This document shows, in pieces, positions 7,566 through 14,496 of a DNA stretch of 37,713 nucleotides. Below the pieces are notes generated by a model. It was not told the DNA's origin. It was given only the letters and a program-made list of their open reading frames with translations, and searched no databases. The stretch spans positions 1 to 37,713 of the forward strand of contig JADEZP010000010.1 in NCBI GenBank assembly GCA_015206805.1, in the 5' to 3' direction. This DNA comes from Quinella sp. 1Q7. Its GTDB lineage: Bacteria; Bacillota; Negativicutes; Selenomonadales; Selenomonadaceae. Each line of letters starts with the position of its first letter. Positions within the stretch are counted from its first letter, which is position 1. Both the position numbers and the translations under genes were made by a program.

Positions 7566-7576
7566 CGAAAATCTTG

Positions 7577-7607
7577 TTGACTTCGAGCCGCTCCAAGCTG
7601 ATACAAT
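7577..7607 (+). promoter_or_regulatory. Promoter of the aldo/keto reductase gene
   Basis: TTGACT (7577-7582), 19-base spacer, TACAAT (7602-7607), then GGAGGTG and the ATG at 7627. The leader would be very short. The spacer is longer than ideal, so the exact -35 is uncertain. Confidence 0.5.
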
Positions 7608-7626
7608 CTGCGCGGAGGTGTTTCAA

Positions 7627-8634
7627 ATGAAGACACGGAAATTGCGCGACTTGACGGTCTCGGCAGTCGGCATGGGTTGCATGGGTTTCAGTCACGGCTA
7701 CGGCGCGTGCCCGCCCGAAAGCGAATCGATTCGGCTCATGCGTTCGGCTTACGAGGATTACGGTTGCACGTTTTTCGACACGGCGGAAGTCTACGCGGCT
7801 TACGAAAACGAAATTCTCGTCGGCAAAGCTCTCAAGCCCATTCGCGACAAAATCGTTCTCGCGACGAAATTTATGCCCGAAATTTTTTTGCCGGGTCAGG
7901 AAATTCCCGAAGGCAAAACGTCGCGGCGCGGACTTCGCAACGCCGTCGAAAATTCGCTCAAGCGACTGCAGACTGACCATATCGATTTGTATTACGAACA
8001 TCGCGTGCCGCCGAATCGTGACGTGGCGGAAGTCGCGACTTGGATGGGCGAACTCATTGCCGAGGGAAAAATTTTGGCGTGGGGCGTTTCCGAGGCGACA
8101 CCCGAACAAATTCGCCGCGCCCATTCCGTCACGCCGCTGACCGCCGTGCAAAGCGAATATTCAATCATGGAGCGTTACGTTGAGTCTGAAGTCCTGCCGC
8201 TGTGCAAAGAACTCAATATCGGATTCGTCGCGTATTCGCCGATGGCGGGCGGATTTTTAAGCGGCAAATACACTTCGCAGACGAAATTCACGGGCGACGA
8301 CGTGCGCCGCGTTATCACGCGCTACAATCCAGAAAATATGGACGCCAATCAAAAATTGCTCGACCTGCTGAAAAAATTCGCCGCCGACAGAAATTGCACG
8401 CCCGCACAAATTTCGCTAGCGTGGATGATGTGCAAAAATGATTTCGTCGTGCCGATACCGGGTATGCGTCGCGATGAGCGGCTCCGCGAAAATTTCGGCG
8501 CGGCGGACATTGAATTGAGCGGCGACGAACTCGCGGAACTTGAGCTTGCGCTGTCGAAAATTGCCATTCACGGCGACAGGAAAGATTCGGACATTCAAAA
8601 GCTCGGCACGATTAAGACCGTCGCCACGCACTGA
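7627..8634 (+). CDS. Aldo/keto reductase
   Basis: 335 residues from the ATG at 7627; GGAGGTG lies six bases upstream, and a GTG three codons earlier is part of that RBS. The catalytic tetrad is visible: Asp51 and Tyr56 (FFDTAEVY), Lys81 (LATKF), His125 (YYEHR). Later marks are the NADPH-pocket VAYSPMAGGFLSGKY and IPGMRRDERLRENFGAA. The enzyme reduces aldehydes or ketones with NADPH. The start KTRKLRDLTVSAVGMGCMGFS matches the AKR subfamily of YhdN/YajO-like proteins. It is 13 bases upstream of rsmB and probably co-transcribed. Substrate unknown. Confidence 0.93.
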   Translation: MKTRKLRDLTVSAVGMGCMGFSHGYGACPPESESIRLMRSAYEDYGCTFFDTAEVYAAYENEILVGKALKPIRDKIVLATKFMPEIFLPGQEIPEGKTSRRGLRNAVENSLKRLQTDHIDLYYEHRVPPNRDVAEVATWMGELIAEGKILAWGVSEATPEQIRRAHSVTPLTAVQSEYSIMERYVESEVLPLCKELNIGFVAYSPMAGGFLSGKYTSQTKFTGDDVRRVITRYNPENMDANQKLLDLLKKFAADRNCTPAQISLAWMMCKNDFVVPIPGMRRDERLRENFGAADIELSGDELAELELALSKIAIHGDRKDSDIQKLGTIKTVATH

Positions 8635-8647
8635 ACGGAGGCGCACC

Positions 8648-9937
8648 TTGGACAACGTCAGACTTGCGGCGACGAAAATTTTATACGACGTATCGGCGAA
8701 CGGCGCGTGGGCGAACGTGTCATTGGCGCAAACTTTGCGGCGCGAAAAATTCGGCGACCTCGACAGAAAATTTTGCACGGAGCTGGTTTACGGCGCGGTA
8801 AAGGCGGGCGCGTCGCTCGACTGGAAAATTTCGCGCTACTTGAGCCGCCCGCTCGAACGTGTCGACGAAAAAATTTTGGCGGTATTGCGCGTCGGCATGT
8901 ACCAAATTTTTTTCCTCGACCGCGTGCCGAATTCGGCGGCAGTCAACGAATCGGTGGAGCTGTCGAAAAAATTTTGCGGGCTCGGCGCGTCGAAGTTCAT
9001 CAACGGCGTAATGCGTGCGGCAGTTCGCGACCCCGACAAATCAAAATTTCCGACGGGCGACGACCTTCAATCGCTGGCGTTGCGGACGTTCCATCCTGCG
9101 TGGCTGGTTGAGTTGTTCGCGGCAGAATTCGGGCTCGACGCGACGAAACGACTGCTCGACTTCGACAACACAAATCCGCCGCTTTGCCTGCGCGTGAACA
9201 CATTGCGCACGACCCGCGAAAAAATTTTACTCGCGCTGAAAAAAATCGGCGTATCGGCGGAGGCGTCGACACTCGCGCCCGAAGGCATCATCTGCCGCGA
9301 ACACGGCGCACTTGATAAATTTCAACCGTTGCGCGACGGACTTTGCCAAGTGCAAGACGAAAGTTCCATGACGGCGGCGCGACTGCTCGACCCGAAGCCC
9401 GGCGAATTCGTGATTGACGCCTGCGCGGCACCGGGCGGCAAATCGACGCACATCGCGGAGCTGATGGAAAATCGCGGACGAATCGTCGCGGCGGACATCT
9501 ACCCGACGAAGCTCGAACACATCGCGCAAAATTCGGAACGTCTCGGCATAAAAATAATTGAGCCGTTACTTTCGGACGCGCGCGAACTCGGCGACAAATT
9601 CCCCGCGCAAGCTGACAGGGTGCTTGTCGACGCGCCGTGTTCGGGATTGGGCGTATTGCGTCGGAAGGCAGATTTACGTTGGCGCAAATCGCTCGACGAG
9701 GTGCAGGCTTTGCCGACGTTGCAGTTGGAAATTTTGGCGGGTGCGGCAAAATCGCTCAAGGTCGGCGGCACATTGGTTTACGGCACCTGCACGATATTGC
9801 GGCGCGAAAATGCTGCGGTCGTCGAAAATTTTTTGGCGGCTCACAAAAATTTTGACCTCGTCGAAACGAAAACATTCTTGCCGCACGAGACGGGCACCGA
9901 CGGATTTTTTGCGGCGAAACTGATTCGCACGGCATGA
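8648..9937 (+). CDS. rsmB: 16S rRNA (cytosine-967 C5) methyltransferase RsmB
   Basis: 429 residues from a TTG at 8648 with GGAGG six bases upstream; the longer open frame extends back into the reductase gene and is not used. Residues 1-130 form the NusB-like RNA-binding domain (LAATKILYDVSANGAWAN, AVKAGASLDWKISRYL). The methyltransferase domain has the SAM motif DACAAPGGKSTHIAELM, the catalytic DAPCSGLGVLRRKADLRWRK and the second Cys in YGTCTI (commonly YSTCT). It methylates C967 of 16S rRNA. In many Firmicutes it lies near fmt and def; here it follows an aldo/keto reductase instead. Confidence 0.94.
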   Translation: MDNVRLAATKILYDVSANGAWANVSLAQTLRREKFGDLDRKFCTELVYGAVKAGASLDWKISRYLSRPLERVDEKILAVLRVGMYQIFFLDRVPNSAAVNESVELSKKFCGLGASKFINGVMRAAVRDPDKSKFPTGDDLQSLALRTFHPAWLVELFAAEFGLDATKRLLDFDNTNPPLCLRVNTLRTTREKILLALKKIGVSAEASTLAPEGIICREHGALDKFQPLRDGLCQVQDESSMTAARLLDPKPGEFVIDACAAPGGKSTHIAELMENRGRIVAADIYPTKLEHIAQNSERLGIKIIEPLLSDARELGDKFPAQADRVLVDAPCSGLGVLRRKADLRWRKSLDEVQALPTLQLEILAGAAKSLKVGGTLVYGTCTILRRENAAVVENFLAAHKNFDLVETKTFLPHETGTDGFFAAKLIRTA

Positions 9938-9958
9938 AATTTGAACCGCGACGCCCGC

Positions 9959-10147
9959 CGCGTAATTTGGACCGCGCATGGACGCGCGGTCCCATCGCCG
10001 CGCTGAAACAGGATGTTTCAATGCGGCGAACGTGCGGCTTCGGGTCGGCTCAACGTTGCGGCAATTACTACCAACGCTCCGCGCGTAGCGGGGTCTTTTC
10101 TCTTTGCTACTTTCTCTTTGGACAAGCAAAGAGAAAGTAGATCCTAA
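9959..10147 (+). repeat. Hairpin-rich repeat after rsmB (copy 1; copy 2 follows prmC)
   Basis: Starts CGCGTAATTTG, then a perfect hairpin at 9969-9992 (GGACCGCGC, loop ATGGAC, GCGCGGTCC), and ends with a 14-bp perfect hairpin at 10107-10140 (CTACTTTCTCTTTG, loop, complement) followed by GTAGATCCTAA. The same start, the same ATGGAC loop and the same AAAGTAGATTCTAA end recur at 37389-37472, with a shorter centre. No T-run follows, so these are probably repeats rather than simple terminators. Confidence 0.7.
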
Positions 10148-10152
10148 AACTT

Positions 10153-10483
10153 AAATTCAGTTGAACACTTGGAACGGCGCGACGTCCTGTTGCCGCAACG
10201 AAAACCGCCGCCGCCGGCTTTTGAACACGCAAAAAAAATCTTACAAACTCAAATTCAGCTGAACGATTTGATATGGCGCGACGTCCTGTTGCCGCAACGA
10301 AAACCACCGCCGCCGGCTTTTGAACACGCAAAGAAAATCTTACAAACTCAAATTCAGCTGAACACTTGGAACGGCGCGACGTCCTGTTGCCGCAACGAAA
10401 ACCGCCGCCGCCGGCTTTTGAACACGCAAAGAAAATCCTACAAACTCAAATTCAGCTGAACGATTTGATACGGCGCGCCGCAG
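10153..10483. repeat. Tandem repeat, three 98-99-bp units plus a partial fourth, upstream of the ftsZ paralogue
   Basis: Units begin AAATTCAG at 10153, 10251, 10350 and 10448 and are nearly identical. Units 1 and 3 carry GAACACTTGGAACGG while units 2 and 4 carry GAACGATTTGATAYGG, so the array looks like a duplicated dimer. Each unit holds the small palindrome GTTGCCGCAAC. Open frames cross the array on both strands, but with only synonymous-looking repeats and no RBS I do not call a gene. The 618 bases between rsmB and the ftsZ paralogue are filled by this array and the hairpin repeat before it. Confidence 0.9.
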
Positions 10484-10555
10484 TCAACTCAATGAAGGAA
10501 ATTAACTTCGCGCGTCGAAACTTAGCAAAAAATTTTTCGGAAAGGAACGAACGAC

Positions 10556-11740
10556 ATGGGGGCTAACGATGCGGCAATCAAGGAGGCGTTAAAAAAACTT
10601 CGCCTTAACCGTGAGAGGCAACGGGCTCAAGAGGACGCGGCGATTAAAAAAGCCCTCGTCACGATAAAAGTTATCGGCGTGGGCGGCGGCGGCAACAGCG
10701 TCCTAAAGCGCATTGCCGACAGCGATTTTCTTGCGATTGATCTTGTCGCGGTCAATACCGACACGCACGCGTTGAGCTTTTCCAACACGCAAAAAATTCG
10801 TGCGGTGCAAATCGGTGCGCAAATCACCAAAGGTCGCGGCACGGGCGGCAACGTCGCACTCGGCGAACAGGCGGCTAAAAACGACTCCGAACGGCTCAAG
10901 GAGATGATGACCGGTGCGGATATGATTTTCATTACGGCGGGCATGGGCGGCGGCACAGGCACCGGCGCGGCTCCGATTGTCGCGCGACTTGCCAAGGAAA
11001 TGGGCATGTTGACTGTCGGCGTCGTCACCGTTCCGTTCAGCTTCGAAGGTCGCCGCAAGCAACGTATCGCCAACGAAGGTATCGTCAAAATGCAGTCGTA
11101 CATGGACGCGTTGATTGTCGTCAAAAACGATAACCTCATGAAGTTGCCCGAAAATCAAAACCTGTCAATGGTCGACGCCTTCCGCGCCGCCGATTCCGTC
11201 CTGCGGCAGGCAATTCGTTGCGTCGCCGAGCTGATTCTGACAATCGGCGTGATTAACGTCGACTTCGCCGATATGACGACAATCTTCCGCCAAAGCGAAT
11301 CAAGCGACGCATTGTTGGGTATCGGTCGTAGCAATATCAGCGCGGTTAAAGCCGTGCAGGAGGCGATTCAAAGTCCGCTCATCGACAAATCGCTCAAGGG
11401 CGCGCGCGGCATTATCCTAAACATCACGGGCGACGAGACGCTTCCGATTCACGACGTCAACGCCGCCGCAAGTTACATCTTCAGTCAAACCGAAGACGAC
11501 GTAAACATCATTTTGGGAACGGTCATCGATAAAAATATGAACGGCATGATTCAAGCGACGATTATCGCCACGGACTTCGCCGACAGCCTTGCGCTCAAGT
11601 CGCCGACAATCGACGTGCCGCAATCGACGGTTACCGTGTCGAAGGGCTTCAACTTCAATCCGCCGCAACCGCCGCCTAAGCCGCAAAGTCCGTTCCAAAT
11701 GCCGACGTTCACTTTCCATCGACGGGACGACAAATCATGA
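10556..11740 (+). CDS. Divergent FtsZ (tubulin-like GTPase) paralogue
   Basis: 394 residues; AAGGAACG lies upstream of the ATG. The GTPase core is clear: VIGVGGGGNSVLKRI (about residues 39-53), VAVNTD, the tubulin signature ITAGMGGGTGTGAAP (about 123-137), and the T7 catalytic loop NVDFADMTTIF. Two things differ from ordinary FtsZ: a charged N-terminal extension of about 35 residues with an internal repeat (DAAIKEALKKLRLNRER / DAAIKKALVTIK), and a T3 loop GRGTGGNVALG where GLGAGGNPEIG is usual. The tail is short and Pro-rich, ending QMPTFTFHRR, which could stand in for the FtsA/SepF-binding peptide. No ftsA or other division gene is nearby, so I read it as a second copy; the main ftsZ would be elsewhere. 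Filament formation or a cargo-specific role is inference. Confidence 0.88.
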   Translation: MGANDAAIKEALKKLRLNRERQRAQEDAAIKKALVTIKVIGVGGGGNSVLKRIADSDFLAIDLVAVNTDTHALSFSNTQKIRAVQIGAQITKGRGTGGNVALGEQAAKNDSERLKEMMTGADMIFITAGMGGGTGTGAAPIVARLAKEMGMLTVGVVTVPFSFEGRRKQRIANEGIVKMQSYMDALIVVKNDNLMKLPENQNLSMVDAFRAADSVLRQAIRCVAELILTIGVINVDFADMTTIFRQSESSDALLGIGRSNISAVKAVQEAIQSPLIDKSLKGARGIILNITGDETLPIHDVNAAASYIFSQTEDDVNIILGTVIDKNMNGMIQATIIATDFADSLALKSPTIDVPQSTVTVSKGFNFNPPQPPPKPQSPFQMPTFTFHRRDDKS

Positions 11741-11742
11741 TT

Positions 11743-11891
11743 GACGACAATTTTCAGCGGGTCGCTTTAAAAGCGACGGAACAGCGGGTGTTCTATCCGA
11801 CGTTTCGACGACCGCAATTTGTTGCCGCGATTAAACGTTGTGCAAAATTTTTACGGGAGTCAACAATCTTATGGACGACAATTTTCAGCGG
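11743..11891 (+). repeat. Repeat element G (11761-11873) flanked by an 18-bp direct repeat
   Basis: The 18-mer GACGACAATTTTCAGCGG occurs at 11743-11760 and again at 11874-11891. Between them lies a 113-bp insert that begins exactly with the palindrome GTCGCTTTAAAAGCGAC, the left end of the element family, followed by GGAACAG. The ftsZ stop overlaps ATGATTGACGAC, so tcdA probably once began there in an ATGA overlap. The insert pushed it out of frame and the downstream copy of the duplicated sequence now provides the tcdA start. Confidence 0.8.
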
Positions 11892-12554
11892 CTCAAGATT
11901 TTAATCGGCGCGGAGAATTTTTCCAAGCTGACATGCGCGACGGTCGCGGTGTTCGGAATTGGCGGCGTCGGCTCATTCGCGGCGGAGGCATTGGCGCGTT
12001 CGGGAGTCGGTCGCCTGATTTTGATTGACGCCGATAACATCGACGCGACGAACATCAATCGTCAACTGCACGCGCTCACGACGACAATCGGTCGCTCAAA
12101 GGTCGAAGTCATGCGCGAACGACTGCAACAAATAAATCCTGCGGCGACGGTCGACACGGTACAGAAATTTCTTTTGCCGTGCGAAAGTGCCGAGGATTTT
12201 TTTGTTTGCCGATATGATTACGTCGTCGACGCGATTGACACGCTGACTGCGAAAATTTTTCTGGTCGAGGAGTGCACGCGGCGCGACGTGAAAATTATTT
12301 CGAGCATGGGCGCGGGCAACAAACTTGACGCGACGCGCTTCCGAGTGTCTGACGTGTTCCAAACGTCGGTTGACCCCGTGGCAAAGATTATGCGCAAAAA
12401 ACTTCGCGAACGCGGCATAAATCGCCTGAAGGTCGTCTGGTCGGACGAAATTCCGCGCCCCGTGCAGGGCGTTATCGGCAGTACAGCCTTTGTGCCGAGC
12501 GTCGCGGGATTGATTATGGCGGGCGAAGTCGTCAACGATTTAATCAGCGAATGA
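11871..12554 (+). CDS. tcdA: tRNA threonylcarbamoyladenosine dehydratase TcdA (CsdL/YgdL, E1-like)
   Basis: 227 residues from the ATG at 11871 (GGGAG upstream, spacing slightly long). The E1/ThiF fold is clear: VAVFGIGGVGSFAAEALARSGVG (ATP-binding), LIDADNIDATNINRQLHAL, YVVDAIDTLTAKIFLVEEC, and ISSMGAGNKLDATRF. The motifs fit TcdA, which cyclises t6A37 of tRNA to ct6A using ATP. The protein starts MDDNFQRLKILIGAENF, where the family often begins with a Phe-rich helix. Its first codons are the duplicated flank of repeat G, so the original start was probably upstream at 11737. The 3' end overlaps the convergent csoR by 11 bases. Confidence 0.93.
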   Translation: MDDNFQRLKILIGAENFSKLTCATVAVFGIGGVGSFAAEALARSGVGRLILIDADNIDATNINRQLHALTTTIGRSKVEVMRERLQQINPAATVDTVQKFLLPCESAEDFFVCRYDYVVDAIDTLTAKIFLVEECTRRDVKIISSMGAGNKLDATRFRVSDVFQTSVDPVAKIMRKKLRERGINRLKVVWSDEIPRPVQGVIGSTAFVPSVAGLIMAGEVVNDLISE

Positions 12555-12858
12555 ACTGTTCGATTGCCTTGTTGAGCTTTTCAATTTCGGCAGTGTCGCC
12601 CGTCTTGACCGCGTCAACAATGCAATGTTCAATGTGATCTTTCAAGATGATTCGCCCGACGGCTTTAATGGCGGCGTCGACGGCTGACAGCTGAATCAAA
12701 ACTTCGCTGCAGTCGCGCCCGTCCTCAATCATGCGTTTCGTCGATTCAAGGTGCCCGATAAGCCGCGCCATACGATTCAAAACCGCCTTGGTTTGCGTAT
12801 GCGTGTGGCTGTGCTTAATGACCGTGCCGTCGGGCAAAGTGTGTTCGTGTTCGTGCAT
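12544..12858 (-). CDS. CsoR/RcnR-family metal-sensing repressor with His-rich leader
   Basis: 104 residues; CGGAGG lies upstream of the ATG. The DUF156 helical domain is recognisable: RMARLIGHLESTKRMIEDGRDCSEVLIQLSAVDAAIKAVGRIILKDHIEHCI. The ligand pattern Cys (GRDC), His and Cys (DHIEHC) matches copper-sensing CsoR. The first 22 residues (HEHEHTLPDGTVIKHSHTHTQ) are an added His-rich metal-binding stretch. CsoR proteins release DNA when they bind Cu(I). No copper exporter or chaperone gene is next to it; its neighbours are tcdA (tail to tail) and a small basic protein, so its target is elsewhere or its own promoter. Confidence 0.9.
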   Translation of the reverse strand: MHEHEHTLPDGTVIKHSHTHTQTKAVLNRMARLIGHLESTKRMIEDGRDCSEVLIQLSAVDAAIKAVGRIILKDHIEHCIVDAVKTGDTAEIEKLNKAIEQFIR

Positions 12859-12877
12859 AAAGCGTCCTCCGTTAATC

Positions 12878-12906
12878 TTGACGGTTCAATAAAAATTTGT
12901 TACAGT
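12878..12906 (+). promoter_or_regulatory. Promoter of the 57-residue protein gene
   Basis: TTGACG (12878-12883), 17-base spacer, TACAGT (12901-12906), close to the consensus. It is divergent from csoR, whose start is 20 bases away, so CsoR could bind here (inference). Confidence 0.65.
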
Positions 12907-12924
12907 TCCCGCGAGGTGATTGTT

Positions 12925-13098
12925 ATGGCAAAAATGAGCTCAACCATGGCGGAAAAACTCAAGGGTATGGCGCGCAACCTTAAGGACGAAGCCGACTCCA
13001 AAGGCAGCATGAAAAAAATCAGCGACACCATCAAAAGCCGCACAGCCGGTCGCAAAAAAGATACGGACGGCGCGAAAGCCTCCGGTCGCAAAGATTGA
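12925..13098 (+). CDS. Small basic protein of unknown function, 57 residues
   Basis: ATG at 12925 with GAGGTGATT upstream; it is a complete transcription unit with promoter (12878-12906) and terminator (13106-13136). The sequence starts MAKMSSTMAEKLKGMARNL, is rich in Lys, Ser, Ala and Asp, lacks Cys and aromatic residues, and looks helical then disordered (SGRKKDTDGAKASGRKD-like tail). The first half resembles the amphipathic CsbD-like or stress-related small proteins only in composition, so I do not assign a family. The divergent neighbour is csoR. The well-formed expression signals argue that it is a real gene. Confidence 0.72.
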   Translation: MAKMSSTMAEKLKGMARNLKDEADSKGSMKKISDTIKSRTAGRKKDTDGAKASGRKD

Positions 13099-13105
13099 CT
13101 CAACG

Positions 13106-13136
13106 GCGGTCTCGACAATCGGGACTGCTTTTTTAT
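13106..13136 (+). terminator. Rho-independent terminator of the 57-residue protein gene
   Basis: GCGGTCTCGA, loop CAA, TCGGGACTGC: a 10-bp stem with two G-U pairs, followed by six T. It lies 8 bases after the stop. Confidence 0.85.
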
Positions 13137-13140
13137 TGCG

Positions 13141-13338
13141 TTATACGTTGAAGCGGAAGTAAGTGACGTCGCCGTCCTGCATGATGTAATCCTTGCCCTC
13201 AAGTCGCACAAGACCTTTGTCGCGGGCGGCGGCGATTGAGCCGAGCCGAATCAAATCGTCGTAGTTGACAATTTCCGCGCGAATGAAGCCGCGTTCAATG
13301 TCGCTGTGAATTTTACCTGCCGCCTTGAGTGCAGGTGT
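13141..13338 (-). pseudogene. Duplicated 3' end of ychF (about 66 codons)
   Basis: This segment repeats 13351-13548 at an offset of 210 bases, including the stop codon. It encodes the last part of the YchF TGS domain ([20 protein letters not shown] onward) but has no start. The copies differ at several mostly silent sites (for example ATGATG/ATTATG, ATCCTT/ATCTTT), so the duplication is not recent or is not an assembly error of identical reads. It lies directly after ychF and could not be translated unless read through. Confidence 0.85.
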
Positions 13339-13350
13339 GCGACAAATTGT

Positions 13351-14448
13351 TTACACGTTGAAGCGGAAGTAAGTGACGTCGCCGTCCTGCATTATGTAAT
13401 CTTTGCCCTCAAGGCGCACAAGTCCTTTGTCGCGGGCGGCGGCGATTGAGCCGAGCCGAATCAAATCGTCGTAGTTGACAATTTCCGCGCGAATGAAGCC
13501 GCGTTCAATGTCGCTGTGAATTTTGCCCGCCGCCTTGACTGCGGGCGTACCCTTTGCAATCGTCCACGCGCGGCACTCGTCGGGACCCGCCGTCAGGAAC
13601 GTCATCAAGCCGAGCAGGTCGAACGCCGCGTGAATCAATCTGTCAAGCCCCGAAGCCGAAAGTCCCAAATCCGCCAAAAATTCTTGCGCCTCGTCCGCGT
13701 CAAGTTCGGCAATTTCTTCCTCGACCTTCGCGCAAATGACGACGACTTGAGCACCTTCCGACGCCGCGAGTTCACGAACTTTTTTGACGTGGGAATTTTC
13801 AGCGGCAAGCTCCGATTCGGCGACGTTGGCGACGTAAAGCGTCGGCTTGAGCGTCAACAGATTCGCGTCGCGTATCGCCGCAAGTTCGTCGTCCGTCAAG
13901 TTCAGTCCTCGCGCAGGTTTTGCGGCGTCGAGAGAATTTTTGACGCGCTCCAAAATTTCCGACTCAAACCGCGCCTCCTTGCTACCCGACTTCAAAAGTT
14001 TTGCGACCTTCGCAAGCCGCTTGTCGACGACCTCCAAATCCGCAAGGCAAAGTTCCGTTTGTATGGTGTCGATGTCGCGCAGTGGGTCAATCGTGTCGGC
14101 GACGTGCGTAATGTTCCCGTCCTCGAAACAGCGCACGACGTGGGCAATGGCGTCGACTTGGCGGATGTGTTCCAAAAATTTGTTGCCGAGACCTTCGCCC
14201 TTCGACGCGCCTTTGACAAGCCCCGCAATGTCCACGAAACGAACACTTGCGGGCGTCGTCTTCTTGGAGTTGTAAAGTTTCGTCAGCACGTCAAGCCGAC
14301 CGTCAGGCACCGCCACGACTCCGACATTCGGCTCAATGGTGCAGAACGGATAATTCGCCGCCTCCGCGCCCGCACGAGTTATCGCATTAAAAAGCGTCGA
14401 CTTGCCGACATTGGGCAAACCGACGATACCGACTTCAAGGTTGCTCAT
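13351..14448 (-). CDS. ychF: Ribosome-binding ATPase YchF (Obg family)
   Basis: 365 residues, the usual length. G1 GLPNVGKSTLFNAIT at residues 10-24, G3 DIAGLVKGASKGEGLGN, and the family-specific G4 variant NVAES (NxxE in place of NKxD), which gives ATP rather than GTP preference. A coiled-coil insertion lies around residues 120-200 and a C-terminal TGS domain ends [20 protein letters not shown]...[18 protein letters not shown]. YchF binds the ribosome and takes part in stress responses and start-site choice. The ATG follows GGAGG. The 3' end is duplicated just downstream. Confidence 0.96.
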   Translation of the reverse strand: MSNLEVGIVGLPNVGKSTLFNAITRAGAEAANYPFCTIEPNVGVVAVPDGRLDVLTKLYNSKKTTPASVRFVDIAGLVKGASKGEGLGNKFLEHIRQVDAIAHVVRCFEDGNITHVADTIDPLRDIDTIQTELCLADLEVVDKRLAKVAKLLKSGSKEARFESEILERVKNSLDAAKPARGLNLTDDELAAIRDANLLTLKPTLYVANVAESELAAENSHVKKVRELAASEGAQVVVICAKVEEEIAELDADEAQEFLADLGLSASGLDRLIHAAFDLLGLMTFLTAGPDECRAWTIAKGTPAVKAAGKIHSDIERGFIRAEIVNYDDLIRLGSIAAARDKGLVRLEGKDYIMQDGDVTYFRFNV

Positions 14449-14496
14449 GAAATTTTTCCTCCGAAAGTTTTTTATGCAGTCTACGGCAGGACGTTG

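Noticed and set aside
7538-7607. Riboswitch or T-box in the divergent region
   Set aside because: The leaders are too short and no conserved riboswitch core is seen.
10107-10459. Open frames on both strands across the 98-bp tandem array
   Set aside because: Repeat units are not a multiple of three in every case, no RBS or known domain is visible, and frames exist on both strands simply because the units lack stops.
10153-10483. CRISPR array
   Set aside because: Units are directly adjacent with no spacers and are too long (98 bp); no cas gene is present.
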